8,068 nt of DNA from Bacteroidota bacterium. Its GTDB lineage: Bacteria > Bacteroidota > Bacteroidia > Flavobacteriales > Weeksellaceae. Numbering within the stretch: position 1 is the stretch's first letter; every line of letters begins with the position of its first letter. Shown in pieces: positions 1-5,855 of this stretch. Location: positions 1-8,068 of the forward strand of contig JAEXJU010000035.1 of the NCBI GenBank assembly GCA_023448955.1, given 5' to 3'. Under the pieces are notes generated by a model. The model had not been told where the DNA came from. It did not search any database and saw only the letters and a program-made list of their open reading frames with translations. The position numbers were made by a program, and so were the translations under genes.

Positions 1-1473
1 ACAAACCCCCGGGCTTAATGTGAAATCATTTACCGCAGAAAGAACAATTGAAATTGCTAATGTTAATCCAAATTGTTTATAAAAAACACCAGCCGAACCT
101 GTAATGAAACTTACCGGGATAAAAACCGCTGCCATTACCAATGTTATACTGATAATAGCACCGCTGATCTCATTCATTGCGTTGACAGAAGCTTTCAAAG
201 GAGATTTTTCCCCCTGTTCAAGCTTACTGTGAACTGCTTCTACCACAACAATGGCATCGTCCACTACAATTCCTACTGCTAATATTAATGCGAAAAGGGT
301 TAATAAGTTGATGGTAAATCCAAAAATATCGAGAAAGAAAAACGTTCCCACAATAGCTACCGGAACCGAAATAGCAGGAATCAATGTTGAACGCCAGTCC
401 TGAAGAAACAAGAATACGACTATGAAAACAAGAATAAACGCTTCAAACAATGTGTGAATTACTTTTTCAATAGAAGCATCCAAAAAGTCATTGGCATTCA
501 CTAACGCCACATATTTCACTCCTTTCGGAAATGATTCCTGGGCTTTATCTAAAACCGCTATCGACTGATTAATAACATCCTGAGCATTGGAACCCGCAGT
601 CTGCGCCACTGCCATACCAATAGCCGGATGACCGTCCGTAACGCTGCTTCCGGTGTAATCCTGAGCACCTAGCTCAATTCTTGCAACATCTTTCAGCTTT
701 AGGATCTGACCGTTTTCAGTTGCTTTGATAATGATATTATCGAATTCCGGAATTTCTGTCAATCTACCTTTATACTTGAGCGTGTAGCGGAAACTCTGGT
801 CACTTTCATCACCTAAACTTCCCGGTGCTGCCTCAATATTCTGCTCTGCAAGAACAGTATTAATATCAGAAGGAACCAATCCGTAAGCCGCCATTTTATT
901 CGGATCAAGCCAGATTCTGACGGAATAATCCTTATTACCAAAAACCGTCACATCACCCACACCGGTTACCCTTTTGATCTGCGGTGTAATATTGATGCTT
1001 GCATAATTCTGAAGAAAAGTCATATCATACGCCGGATTTTCACTGTACAGAGAGAAAATCAAAACGTTGGAGCTTTGTCTTTTGGTGGTTGTAACTCCGG
1101 CTCTTGTTACTTCTGCAGGTAACAATGGTGTAGCTCTGGAAACCCTGTTCTGTACATTAACAGCGGCAATATCTGGATTAACGCCCTGTTTGAAATAAAC
1201 CGTAACGGAACCGGAACCATCATTGGTTGCAGAAGATGTCATATACGTCATCCCTTCCACACCATTGATCTGCTCTTCTAGCGGAACAATGACACTTTTC
1301 AGGATAACATCCGCATTAGCTCCCTGGTAACTTGCACTCACAACTACTGTGGGCGGTGCGATGTCCGGATATTGTGAGACCGGAAGCGACACAATTCCCA
1401 AAACACCAAGTATAACAATGATGATGGAAATTACTGTAGATAAAACCGGACGTTCTATAAATTTTTTAAACAT
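1..1473 (-). CDS. RND efflux pump, inner-membrane permease (HAE1/AcrB family), N-terminal half; runs off the left edge
   Basis: Proton-driven exporter of drugs or other hydrophobic compounds in the inner membrane; it forms a trimer and works with an adaptor and an outer-membrane channel. The first 491 codons are visible, read from the ATG at 1473; the frame is open to base 1, so the C-terminal half of a roughly 1,050-residue protein is missing. The start MFKKFIERPV and the following hydrophobic segment are typical of TM1 in HAE1 pumps. The porter region contains PLEEQINGVEGMTYM near residues 68-82. TM4 carries the proton-relay pair as VGIVVDDAIVVVE with Asp405 and Asp406, matching Asp407/Asp408 of AcrB. 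The partner lysine of TM10 lies outside the window. The gene starts 77 bases after the adaptor gene stops, so the two are very probably one operon. The substrate cannot be told from the sequence. The last visible residues, FTLSPGVC, differ a little from the usual TLSPALC. Family assignment is very secure. Confidence 0.96.
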   Translation of the reverse strand, partial: MFKKFIERPVLSTVISIIIVILGVLGIVSLPVSQYPDIAPPTVVVSASYQGANADVILKSVIVPLEEQINGVEGMTYMTSSATNDGSGSVTVYFKQGVNPDIAAVNVQNRVSRATPLLPAEVTRAGVTTTKRQSSNVLIFSLYSENPAYDMTFLQNYASINITPQIKRVTGVGDVTVFGNKDYSVRIWLDPNKMAAYGLVPSDINTVLAEQNIEAAPGSLGDESDQSFRYTLKYKGRLTEIPEFDNIIIKATENGQILKLKDVARIELGAQDYTGSSVTDGHPAIGMAVAQTAGSNAQDVINQSIAVLDKAQESFPKGVKYVALVNANDFLDASIEKVIHTLFEAFILVFIVVFLFLQDWRSTLIPAISVPVAIVGTFFFLDIFGFTINLLTLFALILAVGIVVDDAIVVVEAVHSKLEQGEKSPLKASVNAMNEISGAIISITLVMAAVFIPVSFITGSAGVFYKQFGLTLAISIVLSAVNDFTLSPGVC

Positions 1474-1550
1474 ATTTTTTAGACTAGAAGGAAAGAGATA
1501 TGTGAAGAAGATTAAAAATCATAACACCTATCTTTCAGATTAAACTAAGA

Positions 1551-2699
1551 CTACTTTTTGCTGATTGCGCTTTGCAAGCTTACTTCTTTCGGAACTACCT
1601 GAGTGTCATCTTTCAGAAGACCAATACCTTCCACTACTACTTTGTCACCTTGTCTTAGGCCGGAGGTTACAGCATAAGTCAGCCCGTCCGGAAGTTCTTC
1701 GATTTTGATTTCTACTGATTTGACTTTATTATCTCTACCGATAACATAGGCAAACACTTTTCCCTGCAATTCGTAAGTAGCTGATTGCGGAATAATGATA
1801 ACATTCTCCAGACTGTTCGGAAATTGTATCGTCGCGCTGTAGCCGCTTCTGAGTAATCCGTTTGGATTCGGGAAAGTGGCACGCATTGAAAATGATCCTG
1901 TGTTAGGATCTACCAAACCACTTATTGATTCTATTTTTCCTTTCTGGTCATATTGGCTTCCGTCCGACAAAACAAGATTTACTAAAGGAGAATTTTTGAT
2001 TTTGTCCTGAATCGTTGCACCTGTGGAATGCTTGAAGAATTCCAGCTGCTGTTTTTCATTAATTGAAAAATAAGCGAATATTTTTGAAACGTTTGAAACT
2101 GTAGTTAGAGGTTGTGATGTGGCACTGCTGATGTAACTTCCTGCTTTGAAAGGAAGCGTTCCGACAACGCCGCTAACCGGACTGAAAATCTTAGTATAAC
2201 CTTGGTTTACCTGCGCATTAGTTAGCTGAGCCTGAGTTTCTGCCAAAGCTGCTTTTGCTGATTTGAGTGCTAATTCGGCAGCCTGCAGCTCGTAAGCGGA
2301 GATAATTTTTTTATCTACCAAAGGTTTTGTTTTGGTCACCTGCATCTGTGCCGTTGCTACCTGTGCTCTTGCGCTATTGACGCTGGCCTGTGCTGCAAGA
2401 ACGGACTGTTCGTACTGAGGATTTCTTATCAGGAATAGAAGCTGTCCCTTATTCACCTGGCTGCCCTCGTCCACGAAAATCTTTTCTACAAAACCATCTA
2501 TTTTTGGCCGAATCTCAACATTCTGAATCCCTTCCAGCCTGGCCGGATATTGTGTCATATTTTCAGCGGGGCCACTTTTTGCTACGATATATTGATATGG
2601 CTGTGGCGGCAGTTCTTTTTTGTCATCTTTTTTCTCAGCCTTGGAACAAGCCGTCAAAATACCTAAAACAACAAAAAAGCTAAGCGCGATATTCCTCAT
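1551..2699 (-). CDS. RND efflux periplasmic adaptor lipoprotein (MFP/AcrA-MexA type)
   Basis: Membrane fusion protein that bridges the inner-membrane pump encoded just downstream and an outer-membrane channel. It is 382 residues, normal for the family. A lipoprotein signal peptide is clear: a hydrophobic run followed by the lipobox LTAC, with Cys18 as the lipidated residue, then a charged linker. The first half of the lipoyl domain is near residues 58-92 (IRPKIDGFVEKIFVDEGS). An Ala/Gln/Lys-rich alpha-helical hairpin spans about 95-168, the second lipoyl half about 170-200 (IFSPVSGVVGTL), and the beta-barrel and membrane-proximal domains follow from about 205 to 365. The start is ATG at 2699 and fits the signal peptide exactly. 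It is the first gene of the efflux operon, preceded by about 218 bp of AT-rich DNA that could hold the promoter and an operator. A local regulator, often of the TetR family in such operons, is not in the window. Function class is certain; substrate is unknown. Confidence 0.96.
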   Translation of the reverse strand: MRNIALSFFVVLGILTACSKAEKKDDKKELPPQPYQYIVAKSGPAENMTQYPARLEGIQNVEIRPKIDGFVEKIFVDEGSQVNKGQLLFLIRNPQYEQSVLAAQASVNSARAQVATAQMQVTKTKPLVDKKIISAYELQAAELALKSAKAALAETQAQLTNAQVNQGYTKIFSPVSGVVGTLPFKAGSYISSATSQPLTTVSNVSKIFAYFSINEKQQLEFFKHSTGATIQDKIKNSPLVNLVLSDGSQYDQKGKIESISGLVDPNTGSFSMRATFPNPNGLLRSGYSATIQFPNSLENVIIIPQSATYELQGKVFAYVIGRDNKVKSVEIKIEELPDGLTYAVTSGLRQGDKVVVEGIGLLKDDTQVVPKEVSLQSAISKK

Positions 2700-2737
2700 A
2701 AATACTTATTTTTTAGATCTATTTTCAAACAAACGTT

Positions 2738-2800
2738 CAAATTTATATATTATAAATAAAATAGACCTTATGTTATTAATAATAAAATCTATCAAATATA
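2738..2800 (-). promoter_or_regulatory. Candidate promoter region of the efflux operon (two TANNTTTG-like boxes)
   Basis: Two matches to the Bacteroidota -7 box TANNTTTG read on the minus strand: TATATTTG (2800-2793) and TAAATTTG (2745-2738). They lie about 94 and 39 bases upstream of the adaptor ATG. Neither has a clear TTTG -33 box at the usual 17-23 base distance, although TTTC sits 22 bases above the first. The DNA is very AT-rich, so chance matches are likely. The nearer box overlaps the sequence TTTGAACGTTTGTTTGAA (2742-2725), which resembles a loose operator. Confidence 0.25.
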
Positions 2801-2873
2801 ATTAACAAAAACTATTATTATTGAAATTCAGAGAATTAAAAAATAATTTTAAAGAATATTTAACACATGTTTA

Positions 2874-2889
2874 TCAAACGATTGTTTGA
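2874..2889. promoter_or_regulatory. 16-bp palindrome, possible operator upstream of the efflux operon
   Basis: TCAAACGATTGTTTGA has perfect 6-bp arms around a central GATT. It lies 28 bases past the methyltransferase stop and about 175 bases above the adaptor start. No T-run follows on the minus strand, so it is not a good intrinsic terminator. A related TCAAAC/CGTT sequence recurs at 2724-2741 near the adaptor start. Regulator-binding palindromes of this size are common for TetR-type repressors of RND operons, but the link here is inference only. Confidence 0.25.
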
Positions 2890-2917
2890 ATATATAAATT
2901 AATTTTAAGTTGAAAAA

Positions 2918-3685
2918 TCAGGATTTGCTAACTACAGGAATAATCTCATTCCTATTAATAGCAAATCTTTTGATATCTGCCTCAGAGAATTTTTGAGAAT
3001 AGAAATTGATTTCCGTTTTGAAGCCTACACTTTTTAAACGGTCAAAGTAATCCATTCCGTACCAACGAACGTGGTCGTACTGTCCGAAATGTTTCTGGCG
3101 CTCTTTGGGATCTGTAATACTGAAATCTTCGTAAGTCTTTTCGAGTGAATTTTTCATCGGAACCTGAACGATACCCCAACCTCCGATTTTCATGACACGA
3201 TAAAGCTCGGACATTGCTTTTCTGTCATCAACAATATGCTCTAGAACGTGATTACAGATAATCACATCAAAACTGTTATTTTCGAAAGGCAAATCCAGAA
3301 TATCAGCTTTAACATCCACAATCGGTGAAAACAAATCGGCAGAAGTATAATCCAGATTTTTCATTTTTTTGAATTTTCGAAGAAACTCCTGTTCCGGAGC
3401 GATATGAAGCACCTTTAGTTTTTCAGTGAAAAAATTAGTTTCCTTCTGAAGATAAAGCCACATCTGGCGGTGTCTTTCTAAAGACAAAGTTCCCGGAGAC
3501 AAGGCATTGGGACGTTGCTTTCCATAACCATATGGTAGAAATTTACGATAAGATTTTCCGTCAATCGGGTCTGTGAAATTATTTCCTTTGAAAAACAAAA
3601 CAATCAACGGACGCAAAAATAGGCTCAAATTAATAAGCATTGGTCTTGGCACTGCATTCAGCAGAAATTTTGCAATTTTTTTCAA
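2918..3685 (-). CDS. Class I SAM-dependent methyltransferase (Methyltransf_11 type), TTG start
   Basis: A cytoplasmic or membrane-associated methyl transfer enzyme with an unknown acceptor. It is 255 residues. The SAM-binding fold is clear: motif I is VLHIAPE (92-98), in place of the usual VLDIGCG; the acidic end of the next strand is SADL (115-118); ADILDLPFENNSFDVIICNH is at 127-146, followed by VLEHI; and GGWGIVQVP is at 168-176. The N-terminus has a basic, then hydrophobic stretch (residues 8-32) that might contact the membrane. The frame is closed by a TAA at 3697-3695, so the start must be below that. TTG at 3685 gives MKKIAKFLLNAVPRP, which looks like the natural N-terminus of this family. 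The first in-frame ATG is codon 16 (3640) and would cut into it. A REP-like repeat pair begins 18 bases upstream, so the original start and promoter may have been altered by that insertion. No close functional assignment is possible; related proteins are often labelled simply 'methyltransferase'. Confidence 0.88.
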   Translation of the reverse strand: MKKIAKFLLNAVPRPMLINLSLFLRPLIVLFFKGNNFTDPIDGKSYRKFLPYGYGKQRPNALSPGTLSLERHRQMWLYLQKETNFFTEKLKVLHIAPEQEFLRKFKKMKNLDYTSADLFSPIVDVKADILDLPFENNSFDVIICNHVLEHIVDDRKAMSELYRVMKIGGWGIVQVPMKNSLEKTYEDFSITDPKERQKHFGQYDHVRWYGMDYFDRLKSVGFKTEINFYSQKFSEADIKRFAINRNEIIPVVSKS

Positions 3686-3703
3686 TTTGTGCTTTTATAA
3701 ACA

Positions 3704-3777
3704 GCGACGAAGTCGCGATATGTTGGTAGAAAAATAGCTGGTTTCAAAGAAAGGTGCGAAGCACCGGTATGTGGGTA
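3704..3777 (+). repeat. Left REP-like hairpin pair (units A and B)
   Basis: Two 25-nt units. Unit A (3704-3728) is the hairpin GCGACGAAGTCGC followed by twelve bases ending GGTA. Unit B (3753-3777) is GGTGCGAAGCACC followed by twelve bases ending GGTA. Each hairpin has five paired bases per arm and a GAA loop. The units are 24 bases apart. Read on the opposite strand they become TACC, eight bases, then a TTC-loop hairpin, which matches the classical REP plan of a conserved tetranucleotide 5' of a stem. The spacer holds GCTGGTTTC where the right flank has a cleaner TTGGTA, so this side has decayed slightly. Confidence 0.88.
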
Positions 3778-3810
3778 AAATTTCCATTTCAAACACGACT
3801 TTTGGTAAAA

Positions 3811-4281
3811 TCATTCTAATTCATTAAAAATATATTCTTCATTAAAATCGACTTCAAATTTATTTAAAAAATCCAGATATTCTTGTTTAAATGATTTTTT
3901 TTGATGATGAATTTCTTGACTATTGATATAATTTATGACATCTGCGACTTGAGATTTACCATAAGAAAATGCGCCATAACCTTTTTGCCATTCAAATCTT
4001 TCATTACAAAATCTCTTTTCATTAATCCATTTTGATGAATTGCTTTTAATTAGATTAACCAATTCAGAAATCGACTGGTTTGGTCTTAAACCAACTAAAA
4101 TATGGATATGATCCGGCATACCATCGATACAAAGTAATTTATGATTATTAGCTTGAATGATTCCTGTAATATACTTGTAGAGTTCTTCTTTCCAATGTGT
4201 ATTGATTGTTGATTCTCTGAATTTCACAGCGAAAATCAATTGAATATGGATTTGAGAATAGGTAGCATTGGAATCAGCCAT
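3811..4281 (-). CDS. REP-associated tyrosine transposase (RAYT; Y1_Tnp, IS200-like)
   Basis: A single-strand DNA nuclease/strand-transfer enzyme of the HUH Y1 family, 156 residues, a usual length for a stand-alone RAYT. The metal-binding HUH motif is PDHIHILV, with His58 and His60. The catalytic tyrosine is most likely Tyr118 in VINYINSQEIHH, with the family glutamine four residues later (Gln122). The block GYGAFSYGKSQ (101-111) is characteristic of the RAYT/IS200-like branch found in Bacteroidota. The C-terminus FEVDFNEEYIF is acidic and aromatic, as in relatives. All key residues are present, with no frameshift, so it is probably active or kept by selection. The start is ATG at 4281. The gene lies between inverted pairs of REP-like hairpins, which are the expected substrates. 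No promoter is evident. It could be called a plain 'IS200-like transposase', but the flanking hairpins and lack of TnpB favour RAYT. Confidence 0.93.
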   Translation of the reverse strand: MADSNATYSQIHIQLIFAVKFRESTINTHWKEELYKYITGIIQANNHKLLCIDGMPDHIHILVGLRPNQSISELVNLIKSNSSKWINEKRFCNERFEWQKGYGAFSYGKSQVADVINYINSQEIHHQKKSFKQEYLDFLNKFEVDFNEEYIFNELE

Positions 4282-4322
4282 AAGATTAATAATTTTCTTA
4301 AAGCTAATAAATTTGGTTGAAT

Positions 4323-4395
4323 TACCAATATTTCGGTGCTTCGCACCTTTCTACCAACATTCTATTTTTGTACCAACATATTGCGACTTCGTCGC
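4323..4395 (-). repeat. Right REP-like hairpin pair (units B' and A'), inverted to the left pair
   Basis: Unit B' (4323-4347) is TACCAATATTTC then the hairpin GGTGCTTCGCACC. Unit A' (4371-4395) is TACCAACATATT then GCGACTTCGTCGC. Both stems are perfect 5-bp arms, and the TTC loop shows that they point opposite to the left pair. The 23-base spacer contains an extra TACCAACAT (4352-4360) with no hairpin of its own. Unit A' ends 19 bases past the map stop codon. No T-run follows, so these hairpins are not typical terminators, though they may protect the 3' end of the map transcript. Confidence 0.88.
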
Positions 4396-4414
4396 TTCAC
4401 AAATAAGCCAATAA

Positions 4415-5224
4415 TTAAAATTCAACCTGAAAAGCTTTCTCTTCGTCAGATTTGATTCCTAATGCATCGTAAATATAATCGTAAGTGGAAAGCAAAACGG
4501 GTTTTCCATTATATACGCAAACATCGTGTTCAAAGTGTGCAGACGGTTGGTTATCCAAAGTTGTAACAGTCCAGCCGTCATTATGGAACTTTACTTTTTC
4601 AGTTCCCAGATTAATCATCGGTTCTATAGCCAGGCAAATACCATCTTTCAGCACTTTTCCGCTTCCTGGTTTTCCATAATTAGGAACCTGTGGATCCTCG
4701 TGCATTTTTCTTCCGACACCGTGACCAACCAGTTCTCTCACCACACCATAACCTTCTTTTTCGCAATGTTTCTGAATAGCATGAGAAATATCGCCAACAC
4801 GTTTTCCTCTCACACATTGCTCAATCCCTTTGTACAAAGATTCTTTGGTAACTCTCAATAATTTTTTGACCTCATCAGAAACCTCTCCCACCTCAAAAGT
4901 GTAAGCGTGATCTCCAACGAAACCGTTCCAGAAAACACCGCAGTCTACAGAAAGGATCGTTCCTTCCTGAATTGGAGTAGCATTAGGAATACCGTGGACA
5001 ACCTGTTCGTTTGGAGAAATACAAAGCGAAGCCGGAAAACCGCCATATCCAAGAAATGCTGGTTCTGCGCCGTGATCTTTGATAAAATCGTAAGCCAATT
5101 TATCCAGATAAAGTGTTGTAACACCCGGCTTAATTTCCTTTGCCAACATTCCCAATGTCTGGGACACCAATCTTGCACTTTGCTTCATCAGGCGAAGCTC
5201 ATCTATATTTTTGAGTTGAATCAT
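4415..5224 (-). CDS. map: Methionine aminopeptidase, type I
   Basis: Removes the initiator methionine from new proteins in the cytosol; an essential dinuclear metal enzyme. It is 269 residues, full length for a type Ia enzyme without an N-terminal extension. All five metal ligands are present: Asp94 (LSVDCG), Asp105 (FVGDHAYTF), His168 (GHGVG), Glu201 (AIEP) and Glu232 (HFEHD). The substrate-contact histidines are His77 (QVVHGIP) and His175 (KMHEDP). The start is ATG at 5224, giving MIQLKNIDEL. The HAD gene lies 88 bases upstream in the same direction, so co-transcription is likely, with a long hairpin in the gap ending 16 bases before this start. Downstream, the stop at 4415 is followed closely by the RAYT cassette. 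Assignment is essentially certain. Confidence 0.98.
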   Translation of the reverse strand: MIQLKNIDELRLMKQSARLVSQTLGMLAKEIKPGVTTLYLDKLAYDFIKDHGAEPAFLGYGGFPASLCISPNEQVVHGIPNATPIQEGTILSVDCGVFWNGFVGDHAYTFEVGEVSDEVKKLLRVTKESLYKGIEQCVRGKRVGDISHAIQKHCEKEGYGVVRELVGHGVGRKMHEDPQVPNYGKPGSGKVLKDGICLAIEPMINLGTEKVKFHNDGWTVTTLDNQPSAHFEHDVCVYNGKPVLLSTYDYIYDALGIKSDEEKAFQVEF

Positions 5225-5240
5225 TTTTATTTAGATATTC

Positions 5241-5298
5241 AGATAATAGACGAATAGAAAATAGATACCAAAGTCTATCATCTATTCGTCTATTATCT
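5241..5298. repeat. Long perfect inverted repeat between the HAD gene and map
   Basis: Arms AGATAATAGACGAATAGA (5241-5258) and TCTATTCGTCTATTATCT (5281-5298) are exact 18-bp reverse complements. Inside them a 2x2 internal loop (AA/CA) is followed by a further 5-bp stem, ATAGA (5261-5265) with TCTAT (5274-5278), and an 8-base loop. The right arm is itself built of TCTATT-type units of 7-8 bases that continue to about 5308. There is no T-run on either side, so it is not a standard terminator. It could be a dispersed palindromic repeat or a transcript-stabilising stem between the two cistrons. Confidence 0.85.
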
Positions 5299-5312
5299 AT
5301 TTGTCTTCATTA

Positions 5313-5747
5313 TTACCAAAAAAGTCCTTTTTTCTTTTCTTTTTTCATTTTGGAGTAAGCAAATACTTCTCCGCCTGCAACCTGGAATTCTATTTTTTCA
5401 TTGATAATCTGGTAGATTTCTCCCCATCCTGGGAATCCACCCAGATTTCTGTCATCAATAAAAAGATCTGCATCTATTTTTCTGGATTGAGTTTCAGAAT
5501 CAAAAATCTCGCCTTCGAAACTGGAATTGACTGCATAGAACTCGAGTCCATTCTTTCTGCAGAATTCTACAGCGTCTTCTAGAGATTTTCCGTGACGGTA
5601 AGTCCAGAGAATTAATCTGTAACCCTCGCCCTGAAGTTTTTTTAAAGTTTCAAAAGCAAATGTTTTTGCTTTTCCAATTCCCGGATAGGCATCTTCTACG
5701 ATGGTTCCGTCAAAATCGATTGCCAGTTTTTTGTTGCTTTTTATCAT
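5313..5747 (-). CDS. Small HAD-superfamily hydrolase (BT0820-like)
   Basis: A cytoplasmic Mg-dependent phosphohydrolase-fold protein of 144 residues with no known substrate. Motif I is AIDFDGTIV, with nucleophile Asp11, acid/base Asp13 and Thr15. Motif II is LILWTYRHG (Thr49). Motif III is probably Lys90 in SRKIDADL. Motif IV is FIDDRNLGG, with Asp98 and Asp99. The short insert between motifs (about residues 55-85) implies an almost cap-less HAD. The form with IDDRN-GGFPGW near the C-terminus fits the BT0820-like group known from Bacteroidota. The tail KMKKEKKKGLFW is strongly basic. The start is ATG at 5747, with a TATATTTG box 29-36 bases above it. It is the first gene of a likely two-gene unit with map. 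Catalytic residues are complete, so an active phosphatase is plausible but unproven. Confidence 0.88.
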   Translation of the reverse strand: MIKSNKKLAIDFDGTIVEDAYPGIGKAKTFAFETLKKLQGEGYRLILWTYRHGKSLEDAVEFCRKNGLEFYAVNSSFEGEIFDSETQSRKIDADLFIDDRNLGGFPGWGEIYQIINEKIEFQVAGGEVFAYSKMKKEKKKGLFW

Positions 5748-5775
5748 TTGATTTTTAAATAAACATTAAAACGTA

Positions 5776-5783
5776 CAAATATA
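5776..5783 (-). promoter_or_regulatory. Candidate -7 promoter box for the HAD-map unit
   Basis: TATATTTG read from 5783 to 5776 is a full match to the Bacteroidota -7 consensus TANNTTTG. It would start transcription about 20 bases before the HAD ATG. The -33 region is weak: only TTCTG stands 22 bases upstream. The desaturase terminator lies just above, so a new promoter is needed here, which supports the call. Confidence 0.42.
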
Positions 5784-5820
5784 CGAAATAATAAAAAGTG
5801 AGATACAGAATATTTTGCAA

Positions 5821-5846
5821 TAAAAAAGTGCACCTATTGGTACACT
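5821..5846 (-). terminator. Intrinsic terminator after the desaturase gene
   Basis: On the minus strand AGTGTACC and GGTGCACT pair around an AATA loop and are followed by a run of T. The one imperfect pair is a U-G wobble in the minus-strand RNA but a C-A mismatch in the plus-strand RNA, which fixes the direction. It begins 9 bases past the desaturase stop codon. Confidence 0.85.
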
Positions 5847-5855
5847 AATATTTAT

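Larger units (their letters stand above)
3704..4395. mobile_element. REPtron-like mobile unit: RAYT transposase gene between two inverted REP-hairpin pairs
   Basis: The unit is about 0.7 kb and is arranged symmetrically: hairpin A, hairpin B, transposase gene, hairpin B', hairpin A'. The flanks are inverted copies of each other (3704-3777 and 4323-4395; 74 and 73 nt). It contains no TnpB, no serine recombinase and no cargo. Elements of the IS200/IS605 group move as single strands and make no target-site duplication; none is seen here. The limits given are the outer hairpin edges; the true ends could be a few bases further out. The body is visibly more AT-rich than map and the other neighbours, consistent with arrival from elsewhere. 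Such cassettes are usually single-copy and treated as domesticated, while their REP sequences are scattered through the host chromosome. Confidence 0.8.

Noticed and set aside
1474..1550. A small gene or promoter in the adaptor-permease gap
   Set aside because: The 77-base gap has no open frame of note, no TANNTTTG box in the right direction and no hairpin with a T-run; it is an ordinary operon gap.
2634..2646. Lys/Asp/Glu-rich linker after Cys18 of the adaptor as a Bacteroidota surface lipoprotein export signal
   Set aside because: Charged linkers are common after the lipid-bearing cysteine, and an RND adaptor has to stay in the periplasm, so a surface-export reading is not supported.
3704..3777. 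CRISPR-like spaced repeats
   Set aside because: Only two hairpin units per side, with different stem sequences and inverted between sides, tied to a transposase gene. There is no array of equal direct repeats and no cas gene.
4335..4395. Hairpins after map as intrinsic terminators
   Set aside because: Stems are GC-rich but short, and no T-run follows on the minus strand; the REP-unit explanation covers their paired, inverted, fixed-spacing design better.
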